Shown here piece by piece: positions 22,446 to 33,889 of a stretch of 64,000 nt of DNA (positions are counted from its first letter, which is position 1; each line of letters opens with the position of its first letter). Below the pieces are notes generated by a model. That model saw only the letters and a program-made list of their open reading frames with translations, was not told the DNA's origin and made no database searches. The translations under genes were made by a program, and so were the position numbers. Source of the stretch: Pisolithus tinctorius (lineage: Eukaryota > Basidiomycota > Agaricomycetes > Boletales > Pisolithaceae); the NCBI GenBank assembly GCA_024663395.1, contig JANFAH010000002.1:1798001-1862000 (forward strand), given 5' to 3'.

Positions 22446-24400
22446 CATATGCACTTGGAGATTCCCCATTCTCACCTGGAGATTCTGCACACCCACATGG
22501 ATTCCCTGAACTGACTTGGAGATTCCCCATACCAACTTGGAGAATATCCACACCTGCCTGGAGAATCTCCACACCTGCTTGGAGATTCTCCCAACTGACT
22601 TGAAGATTCCCCCAACCCACTTGGAGAATCTCCACACCTGCTTGGGGATTCCCCCAACCCACTTGGAGAATCTCCACACCTGCTTGGAGATTCTCCAAAC
22701 CCACTTGGAGATTCCCCATGCTAACTTGGAGATTCTCCACACCTGCTTGGGGATTCCCCCAACTGACTTGGAGATTCTCCACACCTGCTTGGAGATTCCC
22801 CCAACTGACTTGGAGATTCTCCACACCTGCTTGGAGATTCCCCCAACTGACTTGGAGATTCTCCAAACCCACATGGAGATTCCCCCAACCCACATGGAGA
22901 TTCCCCATGCTAACTTGGAGAATCTCCACACCTGCTTGGAGATTCCCCCAACCCACTTGGAGAATCTCCACACCTGCTTGGAGATTCCCCCAACCCATTT
23001 GGAGAATTTCCACACCTGCTTGGAGAATCTCCACACCTGCTTGGAGATTCCCCATGCTAACTTGGAGATTCTCCACACCTGCTTGGGGATTCCCCCAACT
23101 GACTTGGAGATTCTCCAAACCCACATGGAGATTCCCCCAACCCACCTTGTCAAGTCCGGGCCTACTCTGACCAACTCCAATGCTATACAAGGTCTAGAGG
23201 AGGGTCTGGAAGCAAGTCCAACACACAGGAACAGAACTCCGACTAGTGGAGTGTTGGCAGGGATGAAGACTGCCAAAGCAAGGGTGGAGTGGAGTGAGGG
23301 CATCGGGTTTAGCTCATGTGCTACCCCCTTGCATGATCTCAGCCCTCATATTTCAGGGGGAGAGTACAGATGGAGAGTTGGAGATAACTCCAACAGGCAG
23401 AAGACAGAATCAGAGGGAGTAGGAACTAAGTTGATATTCATACTGAAGAACAGCAGAGTACAATACATGCTTTTATACTGTTACAGAGGTACAGTAACCA
23501 GAATCAGAACTGACATACGGAGACCCAGAAATTTTCAAGTAAAAACTTCCTAGACAATGAATGAAGGGTAGATGGAGGACATATGAACAGGTAACATAGA
23601 ACATCCAGAAAAGGAAACAGTCCAGATGCTGGACCATGCGGTGCACATGCTGCAGAGTACCTGACTGCACACTGCCAGGGAGAAGTCCGAAGACAGTCAC
23701 ATGACCACTCAGAGAGCAGTCCACTTGGTCTGGTAGGAGAACAACACAAGTCCAACAGCAGTCAGAGTGGAGATGGTTCGTAGACAATAGAAGGTGGGCA
23801 GAGTTGGTGCAGAGTGAACAAATGACCGGTGGAAGAGGGTGCAGAGTGAGTAAAGACCTAGAGTGAACACACAGTTATGACACACCTGGAGATTCCCCAT
23901 GCTAACTTGGAGAATCTCCACACCTGCTTGGAGATTCCCCCAACCCACTTGGAGATTCTCCACACCTGCTTGGAGATTCTCCCAACCTACTTGGAGATTC
24001 CCCCAACTGACTTGGAGATTCTCCACACCTGCCTGGAGATTCCCCCAACCCACTTGGAGATTCCCCATACTAACTTGGAGAATCTCCACACCTGCTTGGA
24101 GATTCCCCCAACCCATTTGGAGAATCTCCACACCTGCCTGGAGATTGTCCAAACCCACATGGAGATTCCCCCAAGCCACTTGGAGATTCCCCATACTGAC
24201 ATGGAGATTCTCCATACCTACTTGGGGATTCTCCCAATCCACTTGGAGATTCCTCCAACCCATTTGGACATTCCCCATACTTACTTGGAGATTTTGCACA
24301 CCTGTTTGCAGATTCTCCCACCCCACTTGGAGATTCCCCATACTTGCTTGGAGATTCCCCATACTAATTTGTCCCCACCCATTCTTGGTGGATTCCCCCA
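22446..24400. repeat. 21-bp / 42-bp minisatellite array, split by a solo LTR
   Basis: Repeats of CTTGGAGATTCYCCMMMMC type: two 21-bp halves, one with ACTTGGAGATTC and one with CACACCTGCTTGGAGATTC, alternate to give 42-bp units over 22446-23147 and 23883-24400. Because 21 is divisible by 3, all frames lacking a stop in one unit stay open, giving spurious long frames on both strands (for example repeated HTCLEIP on plus and QVWRISK on minus). Units vary by point change (CACATGGAG, CCATGCTAAC). The array was continuous before insertion of the LTR at 23148-23882. Confidence 0.92.
23148..23882 (-). mobile_element. Solo LTR (735 bp) inside the minisatellite
   Basis: Begins TGTCAAGTCC and ends GTTATGACA, with a perfect 5-bp target duplication CACCT at 23143-23147 and 23883-23887. 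It matches, in opposite orientation, the LTR at 53181-61378. On its own (minus) strand it starts TGTCATAACTGTG and has a TATAAAAGCATG promoter motif. No internal retroelement sequence is attached, so it is a solo LTR left by LTR-LTR recombination. It provides the unoccupied site for the 7.5-kb element inserted in the other copy. Confidence 0.9.
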
Positions 24401-24689
24401 ATCTGCACAATAGTTGGGTGAACAGTGGAACCAATGGAGCTGACAAGCTGACCTATACTTCCAATGTACAAATGTTCTCCACACCATAATGGATACCAGC
24501 AATGCCTATGGCTGGTTCACATATCTCCAGACTAACCTGGGGAATTCCCCATGCCTCCATGGAGTGATTGTTCTCTCACAGTCAGATATATGGGCTCTTC
24601 TCCAACAAGTCACTGCACTCAGTCCACATCAATGGGGTTGTTAGAATCCATCATTGCTACTGGGTACATTGAAGCACTATTTCTCCTGG

Positions 24690-25253
24690 AGCAAGTTTCA
24701 TTTGCATCCTTTTTATTATGGAGAATGTCACATTGTGGCCCTATTTCACCTGGAGAAAGCTCCATTTGGGTCCTTTTTAGCATGGAGAATGTCCCATTGA
24801 GGTCCAATTTCAAACTGGAGAAAGCTTCATTTGGGTCCTTTTTAGCATGGAGAATGTCCCATTGAGGTCCAATTTCAACTGGAGAAAGCTTCATTTGGGT
24901 CCTTTTTGGCATGGAGAATCCCCTACTGAGGCCCTATTTTGGCTGGGGAAAGCTTCATTTGGGTCCTTTTTAGCATGGAGAATGTCCCATTGAGGCCCAA
25001 TTTCAGCTGGAGAAAGGTCCATCTGGACCCCAGTCACCCTGACATATTCAGGCTAATGTATATTAATTATGGTAAAATCCTTTTCTCCCACCTCTATAAA
25101 ATGGCAGGTGCAGAGAATCCCCAAGCATGGTGCTGGAGAAAAGATTTTCCCTGCCAGTGGCTGGGGATACCTGACCTGTTGAGACCTCATAGGTATATAC
25201 ATCTGTAGAAATATGTAGACCTGATAGGTCTCCAAAGGGGGTTGACTGAAGTG
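24690..25253 (+). repeat. Repeat S, copy 2, with 64-bp tandem units
   Basis: From about 24690 to 25020 four to five 64-bp units containing AAGCTTCATTTGGGTCC, then GCATGGAGAATGTCCC. Then about 230 bp of unique sequence with CCTCTATAAAATGG (TATA-like, near 25093), ending in GTTGACTGAAGTG at 25253. It is the inverted counterpart of 6985-7455 and differs from it at only a few positions. It directly abuts an LTR fragment at 25254, as if both were joined by a deletion or template switch. Confidence 0.8.
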
Positions 25254-25470
25254 GTCTGGGGAGAGGTTCAGAAGCAAGTCCAACAGAAAGAACTGAACTC
25301 CGACTGGCAGAGTGTTGGCAGGAATGAAGTCTGCCAAGACAAAGGTGGAGGGCATCAGGTTTAGCTTGTGTGCTACCCCCTTGCACAATCTCAGCCCTTG
25401 TATTTCAGAGGGAGAGTACAGATGGATAGTCAGAGGTAACTCTGACAGGCAGAAGATGGAGACAGAGGAT
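25254..25470 (-). repeat. LTR fragment of the 23148 / 53181 family
   Basis: Sequence from GGAGAGGTTCAGAAGCAAGT to about 25470 matches 23190-23410 in the same orientation (shared landmarks AGAACTGAACTCCGACT, GAGTGTTGGCAGG, TTTAGCTTGTGTGCTACC). Only the U5-side part remains; the promoter half is missing. Its left edge is the end of repeat S. Confidence 0.8.
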
Positions 25471-25474
25471 CCCA

Positions 25475-25933
25475 GGATGTATTCCAGCCTTCACAAGTAC
25501 TTGCTGGATATCCTTCTTACACTGCAGCTTGATCACCTTTAGGGCAGTCCATTTGGAGCCATACTTGACCAGGGCCTTCCATGCCTGGGACTGACTGTTG
25601 TTATACATCCAGTTCTTGATGGCCTGTAAAATATACTTAACATCAACTGCAAGCACATCAAAACTGTCAAGCTTACCATCCATTTTCATTCCATTCATTT
25701 TGTTTGAGGCTCTTGTTGGCATCCAGCTGCTTGATTTTGTTCTGCATGCCCTCCATCAGTGAGGCCCTTTTGTTTGTGTCAGCTTCCTTCCAATCCTTTA
25801 GACCATCTTGGAGGATTTGAAGTTCATCTGGTCTCAGCTTTCCTGGTGCAGATTTTTCTGTCTCCATGCTATCCAAGCTAGATTCCTCATCTGAGGTATT
25901 AACACAATTAGTACTCTGGTTGCTGCTGGCCAT
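25475..25933 (-). pseudogene. Uncharacterised small gene relic
   Basis: Minus strand 25933-25673: a Ser/Glu-rich start (SSNQSTNCVNTSDEESSLDS) and then KLRPDELQILQDGLKDWKEA, a helical charged segment. In a second frame from 25722: IKNWMYNNSQSQ followed by SKWTALKVIKLQCKKDIQQV. The combination of a charged helical head and a W-Y/N-N motif is typical of small unnamed transposon-linked proteins of Agaricomycetes, as I remember them. A frameshift separates the halves. Confidence 0.4.
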
Positions 25934-26367
25934 TCTGAATGTTGGAGAAGGTGTTGGGGTTGGTTAGTTGCAGGTCATGTTACCCTCTGTTGAAAGAAAA
26001 TTTGGAGTCTATTCCTCATAGTTACTGTCACCCATTCTTGAATAAACTTCCAGGGGCTGAGTAATGTTCCAGTCATGATACATACCCATTGTTAGTATGG
26101 TCTTGTTCCAGTCAATCAGTACCATGGCCAAACATGGTAAGCTGATTTGTCTATCATCTAATCTGCTACTATATATAGATAAAGTATAGTTTGATCCCAA
26201 TTGGATCTTCTGACATTGATTCTGAGATCCAACTCAAATCATAGTCATGCCAGGCATCACAATGAGGCATGTATGGCTGAGGCCTGCAGACATCCTGCAA
26301 GGACTTGATACATCACAGTACCTGGTTGACCATTGCCTGATTACTTGCACATAGCATTGGCATTGAA

Positions 26368-27680
26368 ATGGAAGTTCAAGGTGACAAGCAGTCATTAGCA
26401 ACAATCCAAGATAAATTCAATGAGTTGGATAGCAAGGTACCAGATGGCTTGCATCAGTTATGGGTGGAACAAGAACTTGTGGTGCAGTCATTCTGGCAGA
26501 ATACTCTGCAGGCCATGGACATATATGAAGTCCAGCTGGAGAAGGGTAAGGGGGCCAACTGTATCATCTGTCCCAAAACTTACATACATCATGGTAGCAC
26601 CCACCATGAAAGCCATTGAGATTGACCTAATCCATAATGACCATTCATTCAGCAGCTCACATGGTTCAGCTACTTGGATTGCATGGGCATTAAAGGTTGA
26701 GCAGGCTCAAATAGTGCTTGCTATGGATACATGACAGATGGATGCCAGGGCAACAGAGGCAGACTGGTTGTCAATTTCATGCTGGCAAGACCAGTTGCAA
26801 TCACAGATTGATGCACTAGTACATGGAGCAGCCCAGTTCATCAGAAATGACTGGCAAGTTAACTCCAGGCAAAGGCCCAGAAGTATAGCCCCATTTAACA
26901 GGGACAGTAATGATGAAACTGATGATCCATTCCTCCCTGATCATCCTGGTCACCAGCAGGTCAGCAATGTTCCACTGCCATCATATATCAGAGTACAGTA
27001 TTTCTATGACATTGGCCTTAGCAGTCTTGTGGAACAGGAAATAGATCTGAGACAGGGCCAGGAAAATGATGCATTGCATGAATTGCATCTGGCCCTTGTG
27101 GACAAGGCTGTGATATTTCATACAGATGTCTGGAAAGGAGGGAACTACAAAATGACAACCTGGGCATGGGGCCAGATATCCAATGCAGAGGCAATGGTTC
27201 AGCAGCATGCTGCCATCTATCACCAGTGCTGAAAGCACTTATTGCACTGGGGGCTGGGGAGGACATTCTTGGCAAATACCAAGAATTGAATAGGGCAGAC
27301 CTGACTGTGAGTGCCACAATTGCAGACCCAAATGCAAGAGTCATCACAACAACACTCTGGCCTGGTTTTGGAATGTGGACCTTCCCCAGGATTCTGCCAT
27401 GAATGACAGGATGTCAGAATGTAGGCAGATCAATTGGGCTTGTGTGAAATACTGAACTGACTGAATTATCACAGTTTATCAAGTCAACTGGCTGCATACA
27501 AAAGTGCTACAGGATCGCTGGGAAGAAGAGCTAGAGTTAGTCACACTGGAGACTGGGTGGACACAGAAATTCTTCTTATGCAAGGAGAAATTCTGGAGTG
27601 GCTGGCATATGGAGGCATTGGCAGTGGGCAATACCAGTTTCACATGTTATATGTATGGCTAGGCAGTCCCAGATGTATCA
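26368..27680 (+). pseudogene. KDZ transposase, CxC2-type, C-terminal relic
   Basis: Motifs in the order of the C-terminal half of CxC2-type KDZ transposases: QDKFNELDSKVPDGLHQLW (26410), SSHGSATWIAWALKVEQAQI (26650), DQLQSQIDALVHGAAQFIRN (26790), EIDLRQGQENDALHELHLAL (27040), KMTTWAWGQISNAEAMVQQH (27160), LGKYQELNRADLTVS and, in a shifted frame, VNWLHTKVLQDRWEEELELV and TGWTQKFF (27480-27580). Several frame changes and stops occur. The catalytic core and Cys head are missing. It lies about 2 kb upstream of a Tet/JBP relic on the same strand, an arrangement reported for basidiomycete KDZ elements. Confidence 0.75.
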
Positions 27681-27852
27681 GGATTTAGCTGGAACACTAG
27701 GATGTACTTCAGGATATGAATTGGAAGAGTAATGTGCATACATCTCTAGATAGTATGAAACTGGGGAAATTACATATAAAGATTGTAATGAGATGTGTAA
27801 TGAGGACAGCACCATACTTGTTGCTGGCTCCTGGCCAGGTAACTGAATTGAC

Positions 27853-28428
27853 TCAGAAGTCCTCAAACTGGTCCTGTACATGTCCAAGCCCATCAAAAAG
27901 GGTGAGCCATTCACTGCAGAATTCCATCACACCATGGAGCCAGCCAATCTCCTCCTGATGGATCATCTCATCACAGCTTTCAATCAACCAGCCAATGCTG
28001 TCTGATGGCATCCAGTCCATGTCACACAGAAGTGGAAGACTCTCATTTCCTTCCTGTGGCATGGATGGATTCAATGCAATGATTGAAAACAGCCCACCCT
28101 GCACCTCAACCCCAACAAAAAATTCCTTGGCCTCCTGCAAAACTTCCTCCAATGACTGATGATCATACCTGTCCAGATGGGTAGGGTCCCTTGTCAACCA
28201 GGTATGTGGCATAGGACTGGTGTGGATCATATGTCTCACCTCTCCTCTTTTGACCTGCAGGACATTCAACTCCATGATGTGTGCCATCAGGGCAGTCTCT
28301 CCCATATTTTGTATGGCTGTCCACCAAAGCAGTTCATTGGCAATGTATGGGATCTTCATGATTGTCCCATATGAATTGCAGGTAGCCAGGGCCTGCTTCA
28401 ATATATGCTGTGGAAAAGTCCATGACAC
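27853..28428 (-). CDS. Uninterrupted 191-codon frame, unknown
   Basis: Opens with MSWTFPQHILKQALATCNSY and continues through LEEVLQEAKEFFVGVEVQGG to an acidic C-terminus. The translation looks like a globular, Trp-containing protein rather than low-complexity sequence, and there is no stop for 191 codons in an otherwise stop-rich neighbourhood. It lies between the KDZ relic and the Tet/JBP relic but on the opposite strand. I recognise no domain. It may be a cargo gene of the KDZ element or an accidental frame. Confidence 0.35.
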   Translation of the reverse strand: MSWTFPQHILKQALATCNSYGTIMKIPYIANELLWWTAIQNMGETALMAHIMELNVLQVKRGEVRHMIHTSPMPHTWLTRDPTHLDRYDHQSLEEVLQEAKEFFVGVEVQGGLFSIIALNPSMPQEGNESLPLLCDMDWMPSDSIGWLIESCDEMIHQEEIGWLHGVMEFCSEWLTLFDGLGHVQDQFEDF

Positions 28429-28824
28429 AGCAAACCAGCATCCATTTTGATGAACTCACTGTTTCCAACTGAACCTGCTGATACCAGTCATCTGGCAGTC
28501 AATTGCTTGGGTTGTTGGCCTGCTGCAAAGCATATGTGAACTGTCTAAATTGGACACTGATGTATTGGATGATCATAGAGAGGTAGGATAGATTAGTGGT
28601 CCTGACATCCATGCTGATTCAGAATAGAGTTGGATCAGGTGAAAATGTTATTACATAGCAATGTGGCTGACACATGTGATGACCACAAGGTAAGAGATCA
28701 TCAATAATCACATCCTGGGAGGCCAGAATAGCAAGTGGCCTATCCTGGTGCAGTGGTTGTCATGAGCCAAGTGGCTGGATATCAATCTGAACAAGACTGA
28801 TGATGAGACTGTAGTGTATCTATG

Positions 28825-29165
28825 CATTACCAGCACCACTGGACCAGTACTGGGAAAGGCAGCATTGCATTTTCTCAATGGCTGTGGAATAGGCAATTAG
28901 TTGGAAAGGCCCAGGCTATCATTCAATGCTTGTGTACAGTGTATAATGAAAGGTCCACATGCTGAAATATGACCAGTGTGGTAGGAAGTGTAGCTAGTGC
29001 CAGACCTGTACTAGAAAAGGCTGCATTGTGTTTTCTCAATGGCTGTGGAATATGAAATTAGGTTGAAAGGCCTCAGTCTATCATCTAATACTTTGGCATG
29101 GTGTATAAAGAAACATGAACACTGTGAAATGGACTGGTGAGGTAGGAAGTGTAGCTAGCACTGGA
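28825..29165. repeat. Two-copy tandem duplication (about 165-170 bp)
   Basis: Units at about 28825-28995 and 28996-29165 share TTTTCTCAATGGCTGTGGAA, GTGTATAA and GTAGGAAGTGTAGCTAG in the same order with about 20 percent divergence by eye. No coding sense is apparent. Confidence 0.6.
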
Positions 29166-29284
29166 GCCATTGCAGAACTTGTCATCTATTGCCTCTATCT
29201 TGGTACCCATACCATGCTGGAATAATATGTGGAAGCTGGAGGTACTATGCTGCCATAGTGGCACCTGTTTTTGAAGGCTGGAAT

Positions 29285-30640
29285 GGTTATTTACCAATGC
29301 TGTGTAACCATGGCGGCTTCGCTATGACCTGGAAAACGCCGGCGCACATAGCCATGGTTCCATACTACACACTACAGCTACCAGATAGCACCAGGAATGC
29401 TCCAGTCAAACCTTCCTGGGACTGAATGCCCCCAAACCAGATCCTCCACTCCACATTCCAACACATGACATTGTCACTATGAATCAGATAGTGGCCAGCA
29501 TGCATGTGGCATACAATAATAGAAGTAAGCTGATGTCCCAGCTGAATGTAAAATCAAATGTAAATTGTATTGCAGAGCAAAGTGGCATTGACCTGATCTG
29601 GCTTTCTGAGTGCCTTTCTGCTATGGAATTGGGGTTGATGAAACCCAGGAGGCAGGCCACCTGGAAGTGCATCCATCAAGTCTGACCAGCTTTGTGGATG
29701 AACCTATGGTAATCCTTGGTACCAGTGAAACCATTGCATTGTGGTACCTTCCTGACACCATCACCAATGATTTGCAAGTCAGTTCAAACATTTCCTTTAC
29801 ACTCTATATTATTCAGGCATCCCTGCAGACACACATGCTTGCCACTCTGGACCCCCTTCACCACACACTGTTGAAGAGTATGACAAGTGGCTCCTGGCAG
29901 AAAAATGCTGAATATTTCAATCAAACTTCATGGTCACTGGGGTGCCTGGAGTTTTTCCCAGCCAGGCACCAACAGGGGCATATGGTATGGTTATATTACC
30001 TCAGGAGTATGTCTCTCAAGTGGCATCCAGACCCTGAAAACTTTGCCCCATCAGTTTCCACTGACCTGTGGATGGATGCCAGTTGTGAATGGTCCCAGTG
30101 GTCTTACCTCCTGGCTGCCATCCTGTCCAGTGCATTTTTGATTATGCACCCAGGCCTGTATGACACCAGAAGGCAAGCCATGCAGTCATTGGACACGTGG
30201 TTGAGTCAGCATAACCAAGATATGCAGGATGCCTTGCAGCACTGGCCATCAGTTTTTACTAATGTCTCCATAATCTCTAACCAGACCACACCCTTTCACC
30301 AGGACTCACACTCACAGTCTGATTGGTATGACATGCTGGTCATGGTTGGCAATCTTGAATATTGTGTATTGGATATCCCCACACTTGGCCTTCAGTTCCT
30401 TTACAACCCCAGCACTGTAGTTGCATTTTCTGGCCAGCTTCTTTGAAATGGGGTTAGTTCTGTGGGTGGGAACCAATGTTGCTTTGCCTACTACATGAGG
30501 GACAACATACACAATTGGATAGGGATACCCTGTGGGGATTGGATGAGAGTTCAGAATGTCTGGACATGGTTGATGCCTGCAGGTCCAGTGGGACATGCCA
30601 TATAACCTACACTTATCCAATAGGGGGTCCATGTAAAGGT
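29285..30640 (+). pseudogene. Tet/JBP-family 2-oxoglutarate/Fe(II) dioxygenase relic
   Basis: Tet/JBP enzymes oxidise 5-methylcytosine or thymine in DNA; Agaricomycetes have a KDZ-linked expansion of them. The main frame, 29610-30446, reads ALWYLPDTI, SVSTDLWMDASCEW, LQHWPSVFTNVSIISN and then TPFHQDSHSQSDWYDMLVMVG with the metal-binding HxD, followed by IPTLGLQFLYNPSTVVAFSG. A TGA stop follows where the family has Arg before the distal metal-binding His; here the next residues are Asn-Gly. Translation continues as VSSVGGNQCCFAYYMRD, in which Gln replaces the Arg expected to bind 2-oxoglutarate. So the fold is recognisable but two ligand positions are lost. The N-terminal part (29285-29600) is broken. 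Confidence 0.72.
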
Positions 30641-31350
30641 AGTTCTATAGATATTATATGCCATCCAAAGCCAAGTTATTTTCCATATACCTCTCCCACA
30701 TATCAACTATGGCTGGCCAGTAATTGGCAGAACACTTCAACTCGAGCCAAATCCAGTCAGATGGCACACTAGGATATTGGCTTGCTTGTTGTGCATGAGA
30801 CTGTGGCATATGTGCCAGACCACATGGATTGGTGATCATAATACATGGGCTGACTCAAGACAAATGGGACACCATATCATGGGCCTCCCATACACCATGA
30901 AACACTGGAATATTCATCCAGCCTGTCCTACAGGATCATAATATCTGGGCCCACCCCAAGGACATGGTACAATGGACTATAAGCCCTCCATAGTACATGG
31001 GCACTCCTATTCAGGCTGAGGCCAATGTGCACAGCACACTGAAATATGCTCCCACCATTCCAAATGGAACACTGCAGGTCCAGCCACACCTTATTACATG
31101 GGCCACTGATATATAAGCCCCATAGACAATAGCTTCCCAGCTGAGCCAATACATATGGGACACTATTTGTATGGCTCACACATTGGCCAGAGGATGGCAA
31201 AAGACTAGCCCATCATCTAAACTGGTGACATTAAGTGGCCTTAACTGGGCATCCATGCCAATCAACCACCATAGGCTTGGCATCTGTCCTGGTCCCCTAG
31301 CATAAGGCTAGTATGTGTCCTGGATCATGGTCATCAACTGGGAATTTGGC
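30641..31350. other. Gap without recognisable gene
   Basis: Degenerate CATGGGC- and GGACAC-containing repeats of irregular spacing (30780-31200), nearly free of CG. No coding sense is convincing on either strand. R1 copy B begins at its right edge. Confidence 0.4.
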
Positions 31351-32263
31351 CTGGTGTGAGTCAAAGTGTGGAAAGCTGGCAGAAACCAACCAAAACCAAC
31401 ACCAAAGACAAATAAGAGTGAGTGGTGGTTTGCCTCTGTGGAACCTGGAGTGCAGAAGAAATCTAATGTGGGGTGGGGACTTCAAGTGGAGTGGAGTGCT
31501 CCTGGTGCAAGTTGATGATGAGTTACACAGGAGGAGATGAACAAATGCTGACTGAGAGTGAGATGCTGAATGGAGTGAAGGTATTCAGCTGAAAGGACTC
31601 CTGGTGCAAGTCAATGTTGAGTTACACAGGAGTAGAGGGATGAGGGATGACTGTGAGGGGGATGCTGAGTAGACTGATGAGCTTCAATGGGATGTGCTCC
31701 TGGTGCAAGTCAGTGACAAGTTATGCAGGAGGAGATGAATGACTAAGCAAACATTGCTGACTAAGCACTGATGATACTGATGAAGGCAGATAGACCCCTC
31801 TGTGGAGCCTCAACTACCAAGTATGATGAATGATGACAGATAGACTCTTCCAAACAAGCCTCAACTGTCAATGACAAGTTATGCACTGAACTGACTGCTG
31901 AGTGAATGGCTTCTGGTTCACTTGGGTTGTAGCTAAGTACATTGGGGTTTATATCCATGGGGGGGGCATGGTCTATGACAGACAGGGCACAAATGCTTGG
32001 TAAGTAATGAGTAAGGACTGAGTAGTCATGATGAGTAAGCAAGAAATGAAAAGTAAGCAAGCAAAGAGGATTGGTAAGTATTGGCAATAAATGAGTCAAG
32101 GATAGTCAAAATATCACAGAATGAGTCAGATAGAGTCAGAAACTGAGTAAGCACACTGATATCACATTAGGGGGTGGCAATGCAAGTCAGATCTTGGCAG
32201 AGACATCTCTAGATCCAAAGATGGCATGACAGATGGATGGTGTTTCCAGATAGGGAAGTATTA

Positions 32264-33848
32264 CAGTGGCTCAAAAAACTGACTGCATGTTTGGACATTT
32301 TTCACTAAAGTCAATACTGCCCCATATCCCCTAACCTAGGCCCTAACCTATAAGTGTATGAAACAAAGCCCTTACCATTGGCACTCTATTGGTTCAGGGG
32401 TCAAGGGTTTTGGATAAGGTTTGATCAAATGGCAGCCATTTCAAAATGATGACTCATGCAGTCAGTTTTTTGACTTTAGGTTTCAATTACATATATTAGA
32501 CCCTGGGATACTGTAATATTAGTACATACATTTTGTAATGGTTCTATTATGTCACCTTTATGTAATTGAGTGTCAGACACTATAAATAAACCCCACCATC
32601 ACTATGAAACCCATCTCTCCATCTCAAAGAAAGAGCAACACATCTCTCTCCTCTCTTGATCTTTCCACCAGGAAAATTGCTTCCCAAACTGGCTTAGGGC
32701 AGTCTACAGTATGCCAGGTCCTTCAGAAACTCCAGGCAGAGAGGACTAGGCTTTGTGGTGGCCATCCATTAAAGCTTACCCCTACCAACAAAAGGGCTAT
32801 TGTTCAGCAAATCATTATTGGCAAGCCCAAAAATGCTGTCCATGCCATTCAATTCATCAATTCTATTATTGATACTCCTGTCAACCACAGACTGTGTGAA
32901 ATACCCTCAAGGAATCCTCTGTGAAGGCTGTGGTCAAGAAAAAGAAGCCCTTGCTTTCTAATGTACACAAGAAGAGAAGGCTAACCTTTGCTCTCAAGTA
33001 CCAGAATTGGACTGCGGAGGACAGGAAGAGAGTTATATGGTCAGATGAGACCTAAATACATAGGACTGGGTCAGATGGGCAAGAGTATGTGTGGGAAAAG
33101 AAGGGTGAAGGGCTAATTGCTAGAGAGGTCAAGGGTACAGTTAAGTGTGGAAGTGGTTCACTGATGGTATGGGGCTGCAGAAGGTGGAATGGAGCAGGAG
33201 TTTTGAGTGAGGTGGAAGGTAGATGGATGCTGGTCAGTATGTGGCCATTTTGGAGCAGGGGCTGCTGCAAATCTTGGAAGATTCTGGAATTCCAGAAGGT
33301 GACATTATCTTTCAACAAGATAATGGCCCCAAGCACACCTCTAGGAGAGCCCAAAGTTGGTTGGAAGAACAGGAAATCAACCTTCTGGACTGGCCTGCAC
33401 AATTTCCAGACTGTAATCCCATTGAACATACTTGGAATCACCTCAAGAGATGCCTCTCAGGTTATGAGAGTGCTCCTACAGTAATTCACTGACTGTGGGA
33501 AAGAGTGGGGGAAGAGTGGGGGAAGATTGACAAGGAGCAGTGTCAAAAATGGATAGAAAGCATGCCTAGAAGGATTGAAGCAGTTATTAGGGCCAAAGGA
33601 GCTCATATGAAGTACTAGATACTTAAATTGATATAAAGTAAAAAAACTGACCACATGAGTCATCATTTTGAAATGGCTGCCATTTGATCAAACCTTATCC
33701 AAAACCATTGACCTCTGCACCAATAGAGTGCCAATGGTAAGGGCTTTGTTTCATACACTTATAGGTTAGGGCCTAGGTTAGGGGATATGGGGCAGTATTG
33801 ACTTTAGTGAAAAATGTCCAAACATGCAGTCAGTTTTTTGAGCCACTG
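32264..33848 (+). mobile_element. Tc1/mariner element, 1585 bp, long TIRs
   Basis: Flanked by TA at 32262-32263 and 33849-33850; R1 copy A shows the empty site with a single TA. Ends are CAGTGGCTCAAAAAACTGAC and its inverse. The inverted repeats are about 210 bp each (32264-32475 and 33640-33848) and nearly identical. The inner end of each TIR carries the outer terminal motif again but flipped (GCAGTCAGTTTTTTGAC). One degraded transposase gene lies inside on the plus strand. Confidence 0.93.
32604..33617 (+). pseudogene. Tc1-like DD34E transposase, broken
   Basis: Cut-and-paste transposase. The N-terminal helix-turn-helix region is open from ATG 32604 (DLSTRKIASQTGLGQSTVCQ) to about 32890, where a frameshift occurs. 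Then comes RRLTFALKYQNWTAEDRKRV and VIWSDET with the first Asp near 33045, followed by a TAA stop. A second frameshift near 33180 leads to the open segment 33223-33492 containing IIFQQDNGPKHTS (second Asp) and PAQFPDCNPIEHTWNHLK (Glu). I count 34 residues between the second Asp and Glu. A TGA follows TVIH, and the C-terminus ends near 33617 (IRAKGAHMKY). Catalytic residues are all present, but at least two frameshifts and two stops inactivate it. Confidence 0.9.
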
Positions 33849-33889
33849 TAATTCCAGAATTGAAGGGCATGAGTCAGGCATCAAAGGAG

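Noticed and set aside
22338..23553. Long open frames of over 300 codons on both strands
   Set aside because: They are produced by the 21-bp minisatellite, whose period is divisible by three; the plus frame also runs into the solo LTR.
22446..24400. Regular short repeats resembling a CRISPR array
   Set aside because: No unique spacers; units are directly adjacent and degenerate, and the genome is clearly eukaryotic.
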